Numbered from the stretch's first letter, positions 1-8,258 are shown. The stretch is 64,000 bases of DNA from Streptomyces sp. MMG1533 (GCF_001279775.1 NZ_LGDG01000261.1:29881-93880); one strand, 5' to 3'. Numbers and translations: made by a program. The notes: generated from the sequence alone by a model not told the origin.

Positions 1-349
1 CATCTGCTACGCCACGCAGAACCGCCAGCTCGCGGTGAAGGAGATGGGCGCCGAGGCCGAGCTGGTGATCGTCGTCGGCTCCCGCAACTCCTCCAACTCG
101 GTACGGCTTGTCGAGGTCGCCAAGCTCGCCGGCGCGCGCGAGGCCTACCTCGTGGACTTCGCCGACGAGATCGACGAGGCGTGGCTGGAGGGTGTGTCCA
201 CGGTCGGCGTCACCTCCGGCGCCTCCGTCCCGGAGGCCCTGGTCGACCAGGTCCTTCAGTGGCTTGCGCAGCGCGGCTTCGAGGACGTCGAGACGATCAC
301 CACTGCCGTTGAACAGCAGAAGTTCGCCCTACCCAGGGAACTTTCCTGA
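1..349 (+). CDS. ispH: 4-hydroxy-3-methylbut-2-enyl diphosphate reductase, C-terminal part
   Basis: IspH is the [4Fe-4S] enzyme that makes IPP and DMAPP in the last step of the MEP isoprenoid pathway. Only about the last 115 residues are present; the reading frame starts at base 2 and the 5' part lies outside the window. The partial protein opens with ICYATQNRQ, which carries the third cluster cysteine of the family. It is followed by [11 protein letters not shown], the serine/asparagine motif that binds the substrate diphosphate, and by [13 protein letters not shown] near the end. The gene converges on the IclR regulator at 483, and a 15-bp tandem repeat fills the gap. Identification is secure. 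Confidence 0.95.
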   Translation, partial: ICYATQNRQLAVKEMGAEAELVIVVGSRNSSNSVRLVEVAKLAGAREAYLVDFADEIDEAWLEGVSTVGVTSGASVPEALVDQVLQWLAQRGFEDVETITTAVEQQKFALPRELS

Positions 350-370
350 GCGCCGGCTTCGCAAAGACCG

Positions 371-475
371 GACAACCAGGAACCCGACAACCAGGAACCC
401 GACAACCAGGAACCCGACAACCAAGAACCCGACAACCAAGAACCCGACAACCAAGAACCCGACAACGAAGAACAC
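371..475. repeat. 15-bp tandem repeat, 7 copies
   Basis: Seven head-to-tail 15-bp units. Copies 1-3 read gacaaccaggaaccc, copies 4-6 carry one G-to-A change (ccaagaaccc), and copy 7 is degenerate. The array fills most of the 133-bp gap between the convergent ispH and IclR genes. The grouping of variants (three of one type, then three of the other) suggests stepwise expansion by slippage. It has no spacers, so it is not a CRISPR array, and it lacks the dyad of a terminator. Confidence 0.95.
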
Positions 476-482
476 CGCCCCG

Positions 483-2126
483 TCACGACAGCGCCACCCG
501 CGTGAACCGCCCCGCCACCCTCAGATCCCCCTCGATCCGCTCCGCCGTCGCCCGCAGCTCCGGCAGGACGTCCCGGAGGATCTCCTCCACCGTCCGGCGC
601 GCCGCGTGCAGTGCCACGTTCGTGGCGGCGACCGCCCTGCCCGTGCGGTCGCGGATCGGGACCGCGATGGAGCGCAGGCCCTTCTCCAGTTCCTCGTCGA
701 CCAGGGCGTAGCCCTGGGCCCGCACCTCCTCCAGTACGCCTGTCAGCGGGGACGGCCCGGCGTCCGCCAGCAGCACCCGCCCCAGTGCCGTCGCCGCGGC
801 CGGCAACCGCGTGCCGATCGTGATGTCGGCGCTCAGCACGCGGCTCGCGGTCGCCCGTGCCGTGCACTGGATGTCCTCGCCCGATGACGTCAGGACCGCC
901 AGCAATGCGGACTCGTGGACGCGGGCCGACAGATCCGCCAGGTGGGGGGTCGCGATGCGCGAGAGGGACGTACGGGACAGGGGCGGGAAGCCCAGGGACA
1001 GCACGCGGGGCGTCAACACGAACGTGCGGTCCGTGCCGCCCGTGGTCACCAGGCCCAGGTGCTCGTACGTGATCAGCGCCCGCCGTGCCGTCGCCCGGGC
1101 CAGGCCCGTCGCCTTCGCCACCTCCGTGAGCGTCAACTCGGCCCGGCCCTCGCCGAAGGCGGTCAGGACGGTCAGGCCGCGGGCGAGGGACTCGACGAAG
1201 TCCCTGCCCAGTTCGTGCTTGGACGCACCCGTCCAGGCGGCCAGGCCGGACGGCGGGGACACCCCCGCCCCCACCCCGGCCCCGGACGCCGCCCCGCTCA
1301 GCTCCCCCTCCATGTCCGCCACCGCCACCCGCAGCCGAGGCAGCAGCGTCTCCTGCAGGTCCGCCGCCGAGTGCCGGCTCGTGTGGCTCACCACGCTCGC
1401 CACGCAGGCGATCCGGCCGGTACGGGGATGACGTACGGGTACGGAGACCGCCACCAGCCCCGGCTCGATCAACTGGTCGTCCAGCGCCCAGCCGTTCTCC
1501 CGGGCCCGTGCCACCTCGAACACGAACTCCTCGTCCGAGCCCGCCCCTTCACGCGGCGGTACGGCCAAAAAGCCCCGGTCCTCCGGGTCCGCCGCCCGGC
1601 GTGCCCGCCACCCCTGCCAGTCCTCGTCCGTCCACTCCGTCGCGAACAGCGGGCCCGGTGCGGTGCGTTCGGCGGGCAGCAGGTCGCCGATGCGGAAGCT
1701 CAGGGACATCGCGCGGCGGCGGGTGGCCTGGTGGATGAAGCGGATGCCGTCGCGGTCGCCGACCGCCAGCGACACCGACTCGTCCAGCTCGTCGGCGAGG
1801 GCGTCCGCGCGGGCGTCGAGCAGCGCCGGCAGACGCAGGGCGGACAGGTAGGCGTTGCCCAGTTCCATCAGTCGGGGGGTCAGGACCACGTCCCGGCCGT
1901 CGAGACGGACGTATCCCATGCGCGCGAGGGTGGAGGTGATCCGGTCGACCGTGGAACGGGCGAGGCCGGTGGCCCGTTCCAGCCCGCTCGCGCTCATCGT
2001 CCCGTCGGCCTCGGTCAGCCGCCGCAGCACGCCGACCCCCCGGATCAGTGGTGCGACCGCCTCGGCGGGCAGGGCGGGGGAGCCGGCCGGCTGCGCGGCG
2101 GCGTTCCAGGTCGTCTCGGCGGGCAT
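483..2126 (-). CDS. Tandem (two-copy) IclR-family transcriptional regulator
   Basis: At 547 aa this is about twice the usual IclR length of roughly 260 aa. Two complete IclR units can be seen. The first has an N-terminal winged HTH at about residues 27-95 (ATGLARSTVDRITSTLARMG), followed by an effector-binding domain to about 280. A Gly/Ala-rich linker leads to a second HTH at about 305-375 (ATGLARATARRALITYEHLG) and a second effector domain. The second half looks like the PcaR/PobR branch, which controls aromatic-acid catabolism genes, but no such genes lie nearby, so the effector is unknown. The ATG at 2126 has a GGAG-type ribosome-binding site just upstream. The gene is convergent with ispH and read in the same direction as the upstream M6 protease gene. 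Confidence 0.88.
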   Translation of the reverse strand: MPAETTWNAAAQPAGSPALPAEAVAPLIRGVGVLRRLTEADGTMSASGLERATGLARSTVDRITSTLARMGYVRLDGRDVVLTPRLMELGNAYLSALRLPALLDARADALADELDESVSLAVGDRDGIRFIHQATRRRAMSLSFRIGDLLPAERTAPGPLFATEWTDEDWQGWRARRAADPEDRGFLAVPPREGAGSDEEFVFEVARARENGWALDDQLIEPGLVAVSVPVRHPRTGRIACVASVVSHTSRHSAADLQETLLPRLRVAVADMEGELSGAASGAGVGAGVSPPSGLAAWTGASKHELGRDFVESLARGLTVLTAFGEGRAELTLTEVAKATGLARATARRALITYEHLGLVTTGGTDRTFVLTPRVLSLGFPPLSRTSLSRIATPHLADLSARVHESALLAVLTSSGEDIQCTARATASRVLSADITIGTRLPAAATALGRVLLADAGPSPLTGVLEEVRAQGYALVDEELEKGLRSIAVPIRDRTGRAVAATNVALHAARRTVEEILRDVLPELRATAERIEGDLRVAGRFTRVALS

Positions 2127-2188
2127 CGGTTCTCCGGTACGGCGGTCAGGGCAGGCCTACCGTAATCCCGGCCAGGCACACCCTCGCA

Positions 2189-3469
2189 TCACCTACCCCG
2201 GCTCACCCGTACCCGGTAGTCCCCCGAGAGCTCCGCTCCCGCCACCGCGATCCGCACTCCCCGCTTCAGGTCCCGGAACTCCTCGCCGGGGGCGAAGGGC
2301 GCGTCGGAGAGTTCCGCGTGGACGTTGGGGCTGCGGGTGCAGCCGCCGCTGTCGCGGCGGGAGTCGTAGACCGTGACCGGGCCCCGGCCGGTGTCGACGT
2401 CGGCGTCGACCTTGTAGATCAGGATGCCGGGGCGGCACACCGTCTCGTCGTTGCCCTCGCGGGTGCGCAGTTCGACGGCGTATCCGGTGCGGCGGTCGAC
2501 GGGGACGAAGACGAGCTTGGGGCCGCCGGAGCGGGCCAGCGGGGTCAGCGTGTAGTCCGTCGTCCCCGGCGTCGAGGCACAGCTCACCTGGGTCGCGTCG
2601 AGCCAGCCCAGTTTCCACTTGTGCCAGCCGAGGAAGTCGTTGTCGGCCCCCCAGTCCTCGCTCATGATGTCCCAGTGGCCGACCGCGCCCCCGCCCTCCT
2701 GGGTGTAGAGGTCGGGCAGGCCGAAGACATGGCCGTTCTCGTGGGGGAGGACGCGGTAGCCGGTCTGGTCGTAGGAGCCGGAGCCGTCGTCCTGGCGGGA
2801 GTAGACGAAGGACGCGTTGGCGACGGGGACGCCGTCCGCCACCGGAGCCTCGGGGTTCCCGGCGAAGGTCACGGACAGGACCGTGTCGAGGGCGGAGGGG
2901 CCGGCGTTCGGTGTGACCAGCACGTTGAGGAAGTCGTACGACCGGAAGTCCACCGTGGGATCGGCCGTGGCCACGATGTCCTGGACCAGCTGCCGGTAGC
3001 CGGGGTCGAAGGGGGCGCCGCGCTCTATGTCGTACGCCCGGAACGACCTGGGCATGCGCAGCCAGTGCCGGATCGGGGTCTCGGGGCGGTAGTCGAGACG
3101 GCCGTAGGAGCTGGTGCGGAACCACTCCTGGGTCTGCGGGAAGAACTCGCCGAAGCGGTCGAGCGCGCTGCCCGAGCCGGGTGCGTCGGAGAAGTCGACC
3201 ATCAGGGTGAGGGCGCGGACGGTGCCGGTGGAGCGGGAGTAGCCGCGGGAGGTGGGGACGCCCTCGGACATCTGGACCGTCGGGCCGCCGCTGATCAGGC
3301 AGGGGCCGTGCGAGGAGGTGCGGGCCAGGGCGATGGGCCCGGCGCCTGCCGTCGTGGCGCCCGGTGCGAGGTGTCCCGTGCCGGCCGACGTGCTGACCGT
3401 GAGGATCAGCGCGGCCACGGACGCGAGGGCGACCACGCGGCGCGGGCGTATCCGACGGCTCGGCTGCAT
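2189..3469 (-). CDS. Secreted M6-family (immune inhibitor A-like) zinc metalloprotease
   Basis: This 426-aa protein starts with a typical Sec signal peptide: an Arg-rich n-region, then a hydrophobic stretch ending near residue 30. The catalytic zinc motif is HENGHVFGLPDLY at about residue 240, an HExxH variant followed by the downstream aspartate expected of M6 peptidases. The glycine-rich stretch GGGAVGHWDIMSEDWG after it is the conserved Met-turn region of the M6 domain. The protein is therefore probably an exported endopeptidase. The start is an ATG followed at once by basic residues. A near-perfect Crp-type palindrome lies about 125 nt upstream. It is transcribed away from the divergent TetR gene. 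Confidence 0.85.
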   Translation of the reverse strand: MQPSRRIRPRRVVALASVAALILTVSTSAGTGHLAPGATTAGAGPIALARTSSHGPCLISGGPTVQMSEGVPTSRGYSRSTGTVRALTLMVDFSDAPGSGSALDRFGEFFPQTQEWFRTSSYGRLDYRPETPIRHWLRMPRSFRAYDIERGAPFDPGYRQLVQDIVATADPTVDFRSYDFLNVLVTPNAGPSALDTVLSVTFAGNPEAPVADGVPVANASFVYSRQDDGSGSYDQTGYRVLPHENGHVFGLPDLYTQEGGGAVGHWDIMSEDWGADNDFLGWHKWKLGWLDATQVSCASTPGTTDYTLTPLARSGGPKLVFVPVDRRTGYAVELRTREGNDETVCRPGILIYKVDADVDTGRGPVTVYDSRRDSGGCTRSPNVHAELSDAPFAPGEEFRDLKRGVRIAVAGAELSGDYRVRVSRGR

Positions 3470-3594
3470 GCAAGGCCCCTTCGGTCCGCGGCAGCCGGTG
3501 ACCTGGAAGGCTGCGCCCTTCGATCACCCTGTGGCGAGGGGGTCGGGGGCGCTCGTTGGAAGAGCCCGAACGTGGGTTTCTCGCTCCCGGGGTA

Positions 3595-3610
3595 TGTGAC
3601 TCAGGTCACA
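3595..3610. promoter_or_regulatory. Candidate Crp-family binding site
   Basis: The sequence TGTGAC-TCAG-GTCACA is a perfect 6-bp dyad with a 4-nt centre. It fits the E. coli CRP consensus TGTGA-N6-TCACA and the Streptomyces Crp pattern GTG-N6-GNCAC. It lies in the divergent region between the M6 protease (start 3469) and the TetR regulator (start 3726), so either gene could be the target. Binding is inferred from the sequence match only. Confidence 0.5.
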
Positions 3611-3648
3611 GGAAATGTCCCGGTGAGCGGGAAATAACCGGGGACCCC

Positions 3649-3685
3649 ATCCCCGTTTAGCCATGTGTCCGAGTGAAACGGGGAT
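3649..3685. promoter_or_regulatory. Inverted repeat upstream of the TetR gene, candidate operator
   Basis: ATCCCCGTTT (3649-3658) and AAACGGGGAT (3676-3685) are perfect 10-bp inverted arms separated by 17 nt. They lie 40 nt upstream of the TetR start at 3726. An ATG at 3663 falls inside this dyad, which argues against it being the true start. The layout fits an autoregulatory TetR operator; a hairpin in the mRNA leader is the alternative. Confidence 0.45.
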
Positions 3686-3725
3686 CCTTTCCCCGGATCG
3701 CACACCTCAGCCTCTGGAGTACGCC

Positions 3726-4370
3726 GTGGAGACCGCCACCCCCGTCGAGCGCAAGGTGGCCCGGCCGCGCGCCGACGCCCTGCGCAACCGGGAGCGGATC
3801 GTCGCCGCCGCCCGGGAGATGTTCGTCGAACTGGGCCCGGACGTGCCGCTCGACGAGATCGCCCGCCGGGCCGGCGTCGGCAACGCCACGGTGTACCGCA
3901 ACTTCCCGGACCGGGACGCCCTGGTCCGGGAGGTCGTCTGCTCGGTCATGGACCGGACCTCGGGGGCGGCCGAGCGGGCGCTGACGGAGACCGGTGATGC
4001 GTTCGAGGCGCTGGCGCGCTTCGTGCACACCGCCGCCGACGAGCGGATCAGCGCGCTGTGCCCGATGGTCACCTCCACCTTCGACCAGCACCACCCCGAT
4101 CTGGAAGCGGCGCGTGAGCGCGTCGAGCGACTCGTCGAGCGGCTCATGGACCGTGCCAAGGCGGCCGGTCAGCTCCGCGCCGACGTGGGCGTCGGTGACC
4201 TGATGATCACCGTGAGCCAGCTCAGCCGGCCCCCGGCCGGCACGGCCTGCTTCAGCCTCGACCGCTTCGTCCACCGCCATCTGCAACTGTTCCTGGACGG
4301 ACTGCGGGCCCCGGCCCGCTCCAGCCTGCCGGGCACTGCCGTGACCATGGAGGACCTCCGCCAGGCCTGA
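3726..4370 (+). CDS. TetR-family transcriptional regulator
   Basis: A one-component repressor, probably controlling the MFS pump 138 bp downstream. I chose the GTG at 3726 (214 aa) because GGAG sits about 6 nt upstream; the in-frame ATG at 3663 has no ribosome-binding site and lies inside an inverted repeat. The N-terminal HTH covers about residues 15-65: RIVAAAREMFVELG, then the recognition region IARRAGVGNATVYRNFPDR. The rest is a ligand-binding helical domain of unknown specificity. Same-strand TetR followed by a DHA2 transporter is a standard efflux arrangement. Confidence 0.85.
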   Translation: METATPVERKVARPRADALRNRERIVAAAREMFVELGPDVPLDEIARRAGVGNATVYRNFPDRDALVREVVCSVMDRTSGAAERALTETGDAFEALARFVHTAADERISALCPMVTSTFDQHHPDLEAARERVERLVERLMDRAKAAGQLRADVGVGDLMITVSQLSRPPAGTACFSLDRFVHRHLQLFLDGLRAPARSSLPGTAVTMEDLRQA

Positions 4371-4508
4371 CCGATCAGTTCGGCGCGTCGCGCCGGTCAC
4401 CACACCGACATCTCCGGCCGTCATCGTCGACGAGCCGTCCCTGAAGACACCCTTTTCGTCCCTTACGACCATCTTTTTCCGTCACGAAGTCCCGAAGTGG
4501 GTATCCCC

Positions 4509-6038
4509 ATGTCTGAAACAGCCGCAAAGGCTCCCGGCGCCGCCGACGCCAACCGCTGGAAAGCGCTGACGTTCATCGCGCTCGCCCAGCTGATGGTCGT
4601 CCTCGACGCGACCATCGTGAACATCGCCCTGCCGTCCGCCCAGCAGGACCTGGGCATCTCCGACGGCAACCGGCAGTGGGTCATCACGGCCTACGCCCTC
4701 GCCTTCGGCGGTCTGCTGCTCTTCGGCGGTCGCATCGCCGACCTGTGGGGCCGCAAGCGCACCTTCGTCGCCGGTCTGATCGGCTTCGCCGGCGCGTCCG
4801 CCATCGGCGGCGCGGCCACCAACGAGGCGATGATGCTCGGCGCCCGCGCCCTGCAGGGTGCGTTCGGCGCACTGCTCGCCCCCGCCGCGCTCTCGCTGCT
4901 CGCCGTGATGTTCACGGAGCCCAAGGAGCGCGCCAAGGCGTTCGGCATCTACGGCGCGATCGCCGGTGGCGGCGGCGCCGTGGGCTTCATCCTCGGCGGC
5001 GTCCTCACCGAGTACCTCGACTGGCGCTGGACGTTCTTCGTGAACATCCCGTTCGCGATCATCGCGGCCGCGGGCGCCTACTACGTCATCCGTGAGCCGG
5101 CCGGCGGCCGCAACCGTTCGCCGCTCGACATCCCGGGCGTCATCCTCTCCATCCTCGGTCTGGTCACGCTCGTCTACGCCTTCACCCGCGCCGAGTCCGA
5201 CGGCTGGGGCGACTCCGTGACCGTCGGCCTGTTCGTCGCCTCGGCGGTGCTGCTCGCCGCGTTCGTCTTCACCGAGTCCAAGGTCAAGGCCCCGCTGCTG
5301 CCGCTGCGCGTCATCACCGAGCGCAACCGCGGAGGCGTCTACCTCTCCCTCGGCCTCGCGATCATCGCGATGTTCGGCCTGTTCCTCTTCCTGACCTACT
5401 ACCTGCAGATCGTGAAGGGCTACTCGCCGGTCAAGACCGGCTTCGCCTTCCTGCCGATGATCGGCGGCATGATGGTGGGCTCCACGCAGATCGGCACCCG
5501 CCTGATGACCCGGGTCGCTCCGCGCCTGCTGATGGCTCCGGGCTTCCTGGTCGCCGCGCTCGGCATGCTGCTGCTGACGCGCCTCGAGATCGGCTCCTCC
5601 TACGCCAGCACCATCCTGCCGGCGATGATCCTGCTCGGCCTCGGCATGGGTACGGCGTTCATGCCCGCCATGTCGCTGTCCACGCACGGTGTCGAGCCGC
5701 GTGACGCCGGTGTCGCCTCCGCGATGGTCAACACCTCGCAGCAGGTGGGCGGCGCGATCGGTACGGCCCTGCTGAACACGATCGCCGCCTCGGCGACGAC
5801 CTCGTACATCAAGGACCACATCGGCGGCGCCGGTTCCCAGGCGCAGCAGCAGCTGGTCCAGCTGGAGGGCCAGGTGCACGGGTACACCAACGCGATCTGG
5901 TTCGCCGTCGGCATCCTCGTGATCGCCGCGACGATCGCCGCGACCTTCATCAACACCGGCCGCCCGGGCACCACCGCGGTGACCGGCTCCGGCGAAGGGG
6001 TCGAGGACGAGCTGCCGGTGCCGGTGGTCGCGCACTGA
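4509..6038 (+). CDS. MFS drug:H+ antiporter, DHA2 (EmrB/QacA) type
   Basis: A 509-aa integral membrane protein with about 14 predicted transmembrane helices, as in the DHA2 branch. Typical signatures are VVLDATIVNIALPSAQ in TM1, the loop 2-3 motif GGRIADLWGRKRTF, and the TM5 antiporter motif region around GAIAGGGGAVGFILGG. It probably exports a toxic compound in exchange for protons; the substrate is unknown. The start is set at ATG 4509, since a GTG at 4497 would add only four residues and neither has a strong ribosome-binding site. The upstream TetR gene is the likely regulator. An inverted repeat at 6074-6105 probably terminates it. Confidence 0.9.
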   Translation: MSETAAKAPGAADANRWKALTFIALAQLMVVLDATIVNIALPSAQQDLGISDGNRQWVITAYALAFGGLLLFGGRIADLWGRKRTFVAGLIGFAGASAIGGAATNEAMMLGARALQGAFGALLAPAALSLLAVMFTEPKERAKAFGIYGAIAGGGGAVGFILGGVLTEYLDWRWTFFVNIPFAIIAAAGAYYVIREPAGGRNRSPLDIPGVILSILGLVTLVYAFTRAESDGWGDSVTVGLFVASAVLLAAFVFTESKVKAPLLPLRVITERNRGGVYLSLGLAIIAMFGLFLFLTYYLQIVKGYSPVKTGFAFLPMIGGMMVGSTQIGTRLMTRVAPRLLMAPGFLVAALGMLLLTRLEIGSSYASTILPAMILLGLGMGTAFMPAMSLSTHGVEPRDAGVASAMVNTSQQVGGAIGTALLNTIAASATTSYIKDHIGGAGSQAQQQLVQLEGQVHGYTNAIWFAVGILVIAATIAATFINTGRPGTTAVTGSGEGVEDELPVPVVAH

Positions 6039-6073
6039 CGGCGGCCTTCCGGTCGTACCGCTTCGGGCAACCT

Positions 6074-6105
6074 GTACGTACGGGGAGGGGACGCTCCGTA
6101 CGTAC
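6074..6105. terminator. Inverted repeat between convergent MFS and MarR genes
   Basis: GTACGTACGG (6074-6083) and CCGTACGTAC (6096-6105) form a 10-bp stem with a 12-nt loop, in the 94-bp gap between two convergent genes. There is no U-run, which is common for Streptomyces terminators. Confidence 0.55.
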
Positions 6106-6132
6106 GCCCCACCGGACCTGCCCCGGCTGCGC

Positions 6133-6642
6133 TCAGCGGAGCCAGGGCAGGTCCGCACCCGCTTCGTTCGGCTGAAGTCCCTCGGCGACGATCTGCATGA
6201 TCTCGCCGAGGGACTTCTGCTGTTCGGGGGTGAGCCGGTCGAACATCGCGTTCCGTACGACCGCCACATGGCCCGGCGCGGCCTTCTGCAGCGTCTGGTG
6301 GCCCTGGTCCGTCAGCACCGCGAACTGGCCGCGCTTGTCGGAGGGACAGTCCTCGCGCCGTACCCAGCCGTTCTTCTCCAGGCGGGCGATGGCGTGCGAG
6401 AGGCGGGAGCGGGTGATCTTCGCGTGCATGGCCAGCTCGGTCATGCGCAGCCGCCGGTGCGGGGACTCGGCGAGCTTGACGAGGAGACCGTAGTAGATGT
6501 GCGGCATGCCCGCGTCACGCTGGAGCTGACGGTCCATGTGGTCTTCGAGGAGCGTGCTGGCGTGTACGTAGGAACGCCAGACGCGCTGTTCGTCTTCGGT
6601 GAGCCAGCGTGGCTCTTCAGCGGGTGTGGATGCCGTGTTCAT
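6133..6642 (-). CDS. MarR-family transcriptional regulator
   Basis: A 169-aa winged-helix regulator. The HTH lies around residues 65-110 (MTELAMHAKITRSRLSHAIA) and is followed by the MarR wing with DKRGQFAVLTDQG. It starts at ATG 6642; a GTG three codons upstream is an alternative. It is divergent from the dioxygenase at 6772, and the 129-bp AT-rich gap holds a perfect inverted repeat, so MarR probably controls that gene and itself. Its ligand could be an aromatic compound given its neighbour, but this is inference. Confidence 0.85.
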   Translation of the reverse strand: MNTASTPAEEPRWLTEDEQRVWRSYVHASTLLEDHMDRQLQRDAGMPHIYYGLLVKLAESPHRRLRMTELAMHAKITRSRLSHAIARLEKNGWVRREDCPSDKRGQFAVLTDQGHQTLQKAAPGHVAVVRNAMFDRLTPEQQKSLGEIMQIVAEGLQPNEAGADLPWLR

Positions 6643-6717
6643 GTACTCCACTGTACGAGGGCTCTCCTTGAATATTAAACAAGTAAGGCGTAGAGTCGGA
6701 CCCATAAGCTTAAAAGT

Positions 6718-6736
6718 TGAAGCAAATGGAGCTTCA
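6718..6736. promoter_or_regulatory. Inverted repeat in MarR/dioxygenase divergent region, candidate MarR operator
   Basis: TGAAGC-N7-GCTTCA is a perfect 6-bp dyad, 35 nt before the dioxygenase start. The size and position fit a MarR dimer site. The surrounding bases (6670-6720) are notably AT-rich for this genome, as expected of a shared promoter region. Confidence 0.45.
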
Positions 6737-6771
6737 GACTGGAAGCAACGAGCCACGGAGGAGCCGCCGCC

Positions 6772-7563
6772 ATGTCCGCCGCCACGCAGGAGCGCATGCC
6801 CGCCCTCTATCTCAGCCACGGCGCCCCGCCGCTGGCCGACGACCCGATCTGGCCCGGCGAACTCGCCGCCTGGTCGGCGGGCCTGCCGCGCCCCAAGGCG
6901 ATCCTCATGGTCTCCGCCCACTGGGAGGAGGCCCCGCTCGCCCTCGGAGCCACCGAGGCCGTCCCCCTCGTCTACGACTTCTGGGGCTTCCCCGAGCACT
7001 ACTACCAGGTGAAGTACGCGGCTCCCGGTGCCCCCGAACTCGCCGAGTCCGTACGGAAGTTGCTGCGCGCCCCCGGCATCCCCGTCCAGGACGTCCCGGA
7101 CCGCGGCCTCGACCACGGCGCCTATGTCCCGCTGGTGGAGATGTTCCCCGAGGCCGACATCCCGGTCCTGCAGGTCTCCATGCCGACCCTCGACCCGGCC
7201 CGCCTCATGGAGATCGGCCGCAAGCTCGCGCCGCTGCGCGACGAGGGCGTGCTGATCGTCGGCTCCGGCTTCTTCACCCACAACCTGGCCGCACTGCGGC
7301 ACACCGGCGGGGGAGTGCCCACATGGTCGTCCGAGTTCGACGACTGGGGCCGCCGCGCACTGGAGACCCGCGACTGGGACGCCCTGCTCGACTTCCTGCA
7401 CAAGGCCCCGGCGGGCCGGTACGCCCACCCGCGCACCGAGCACTTCGCCCCGCTGTTCGTCACCATGGGCGCGGCGGACGTGGCCGGCGAACTGGACGCT
7501 CAGCAGTCGGTGATCGACGGGTTCTGGATGGGGATGGCGAAGCGGTCGGTGCAGTTCGGCTGA
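6772..7563 (+). CDS. LigB-like class III extradiol ring-cleavage dioxygenase (DODA/YgiD type)
   Basis: A 263-aa protein of the family that opens catechol-type aromatic rings using a non-haem metal. Metal-ligand histidines can be seen in LYLSHGAPPL near the N-terminus, VSAHWEEAPL at about residue 48, GLDHGAYVPL at about 120 and GSGFFTHNL at about 165. The length is typical of the single-domain YgiD/4,5-DOPA dioxygenase group. The true substrate is not readable from sequence. GGAGGAG lies upstream of ATG 6772. It is divergent from MarR and stands alone, without other catabolic genes, so it may act in detoxification. Confidence 0.85.
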   Translation: MSAATQERMPALYLSHGAPPLADDPIWPGELAAWSAGLPRPKAILMVSAHWEEAPLALGATEAVPLVYDFWGFPEHYYQVKYAAPGAPELAESVRKLLRAPGIPVQDVPDRGLDHGAYVPLVEMFPEADIPVLQVSMPTLDPARLMEIGRKLAPLRDEGVLIVGSGFFTHNLAALRHTGGGVPTWSSEFDDWGRRALETRDWDALLDFLHKAPAGRYAHPRTEHFAPLFVTMGAADVAGELDAQQSVIDGFWMGMAKRSVQFG

Positions 7564-7568
7564 GGCGC

Positions 7569-8087
7569 TTACAGGTCCTTCTCGTACCAGGCCACGTCCC
7601 AGTAGCGGCCGAACTTCCTGCCCACTTCCTCGTACGTGCCGACGTGCCGGAACCCGAAGCGTTCGTGCAGCCGCGCGGACGCTTCGTTGGGCTGGGCGAT
7701 GCCCGCGTAGGCGCGGTGCAGGTCCTCGCCGGACAGGGCCTCGAAGAGGGCCTTGTAGAGGAGGGTTCCGATGCCGCGGCCGCCCGCGTGCGGGGCGAGG
7801 TAGACGGTGACCTCCACGGAGGTCGAGTAGGCGGGCTTGGCGCGATAAGGGCTGGATGTGGCGTAGCCCAGAATCTCCTGTGTGTCCGCCTGCGTGGCAA
7901 CCATCAGGCGATACGGGCCGTCTTCAGGGTGGGAGAGCAGCCAAGGGCGGCGCTCTTCCGGAGTGAAGACTGCGGTATCGAATGTGATGGACGTCTCACG
8001 AACGTAGTGGTTGTAGATGTCGGTGAGCGCTGTGAGGTCGCTTTCGACTCCAGGCCTGACCTGCACCTCAGTACGTTCCGGCGGCAT
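7569..8087 (-). CDS. GNAT acetyltransferase, phosphinothricin acetyltransferase-like
   Basis: A 172-aa GNAT enzyme that matches the PAT/Bar subgroup in layout. It begins with VRPGVESDLTALTDIYNHYV, followed by TSITFDT; the acetyl-CoA pyrophosphate loop is GGRGIGTLL at about residue 105; and the C-terminal part is ARLHERFGFRHVGTYEEVGRK. Such enzymes acetylate the amino group of phosphinothricin, methionine sulfoximine or related amino-acid analogues. Chromosomal copies in Streptomyces often confer low-level resistance. It converges on the dioxygenase gene with a 5-bp gap and is divergent from hrdD. Confidence 0.85.
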   Translation of the reverse strand: MPPERTEVQVRPGVESDLTALTDIYNHYVRETSITFDTAVFTPEERRPWLLSHPEDGPYRLMVATQADTQEILGYATSSPYRAKPAYSTSVEVTVYLAPHAGGRGIGTLLYKALFEALSGEDLHRAYAGIAQPNEASARLHERFGFRHVGTYEEVGRKFGRYWDVAWYEKDL

Positions 8088-8148
8088 CGGTCCTCCTCGT
8101 GTGGCCAGGCAGGGTACTGCATGATCAGAAAAATAGAGGGGTGGGTTG

Positions 8149-8174
8149 GGAATTCTGTCCGGATTCCAGTCGTT
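8149..8174 (+). promoter_or_regulatory. Sigma-R type promoter for hrdD
   Basis: GGAAT (8149-8153), an 18-nt spacer, then GTT (8172-8174) matches the sigma-R (disulfide-stress ECF sigma) consensus GGAAT-N18-GTT exactly. It sits about 80 nt before hrdD. In S. coelicolor hrdD is known to be transcribed by alternative sigma factors including sigma-R, which supports the call. Confidence 0.7.
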
Positions 8175-8258
8175 GTTTCCATCGGATGCAGGGCACCCGA
8201 GGAGAGTGCCCAGCGTCTAAGGACCACTCGCTCACCTCACCATCGCAAGGGAGCACGC

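Noticed and set aside
371..475. CRISPR array
   Set aside because: Units are contiguous 15-mers with no unique spacers, and no cas genes are present in the window.
3663..3725. ATG 3663 as start of the TetR gene
   Set aside because: It lies inside an inverted repeat, has no ribosome-binding site, and adds residues outside the TetR domain.
4482..6269. Long minus-strand frame opposite the MFS gene (595 codons)
   Set aside because: It is the Asp/Arg/Gly-rich shadow of a clear transporter gene, with no domain; long antisense frames are expected at this GC content.
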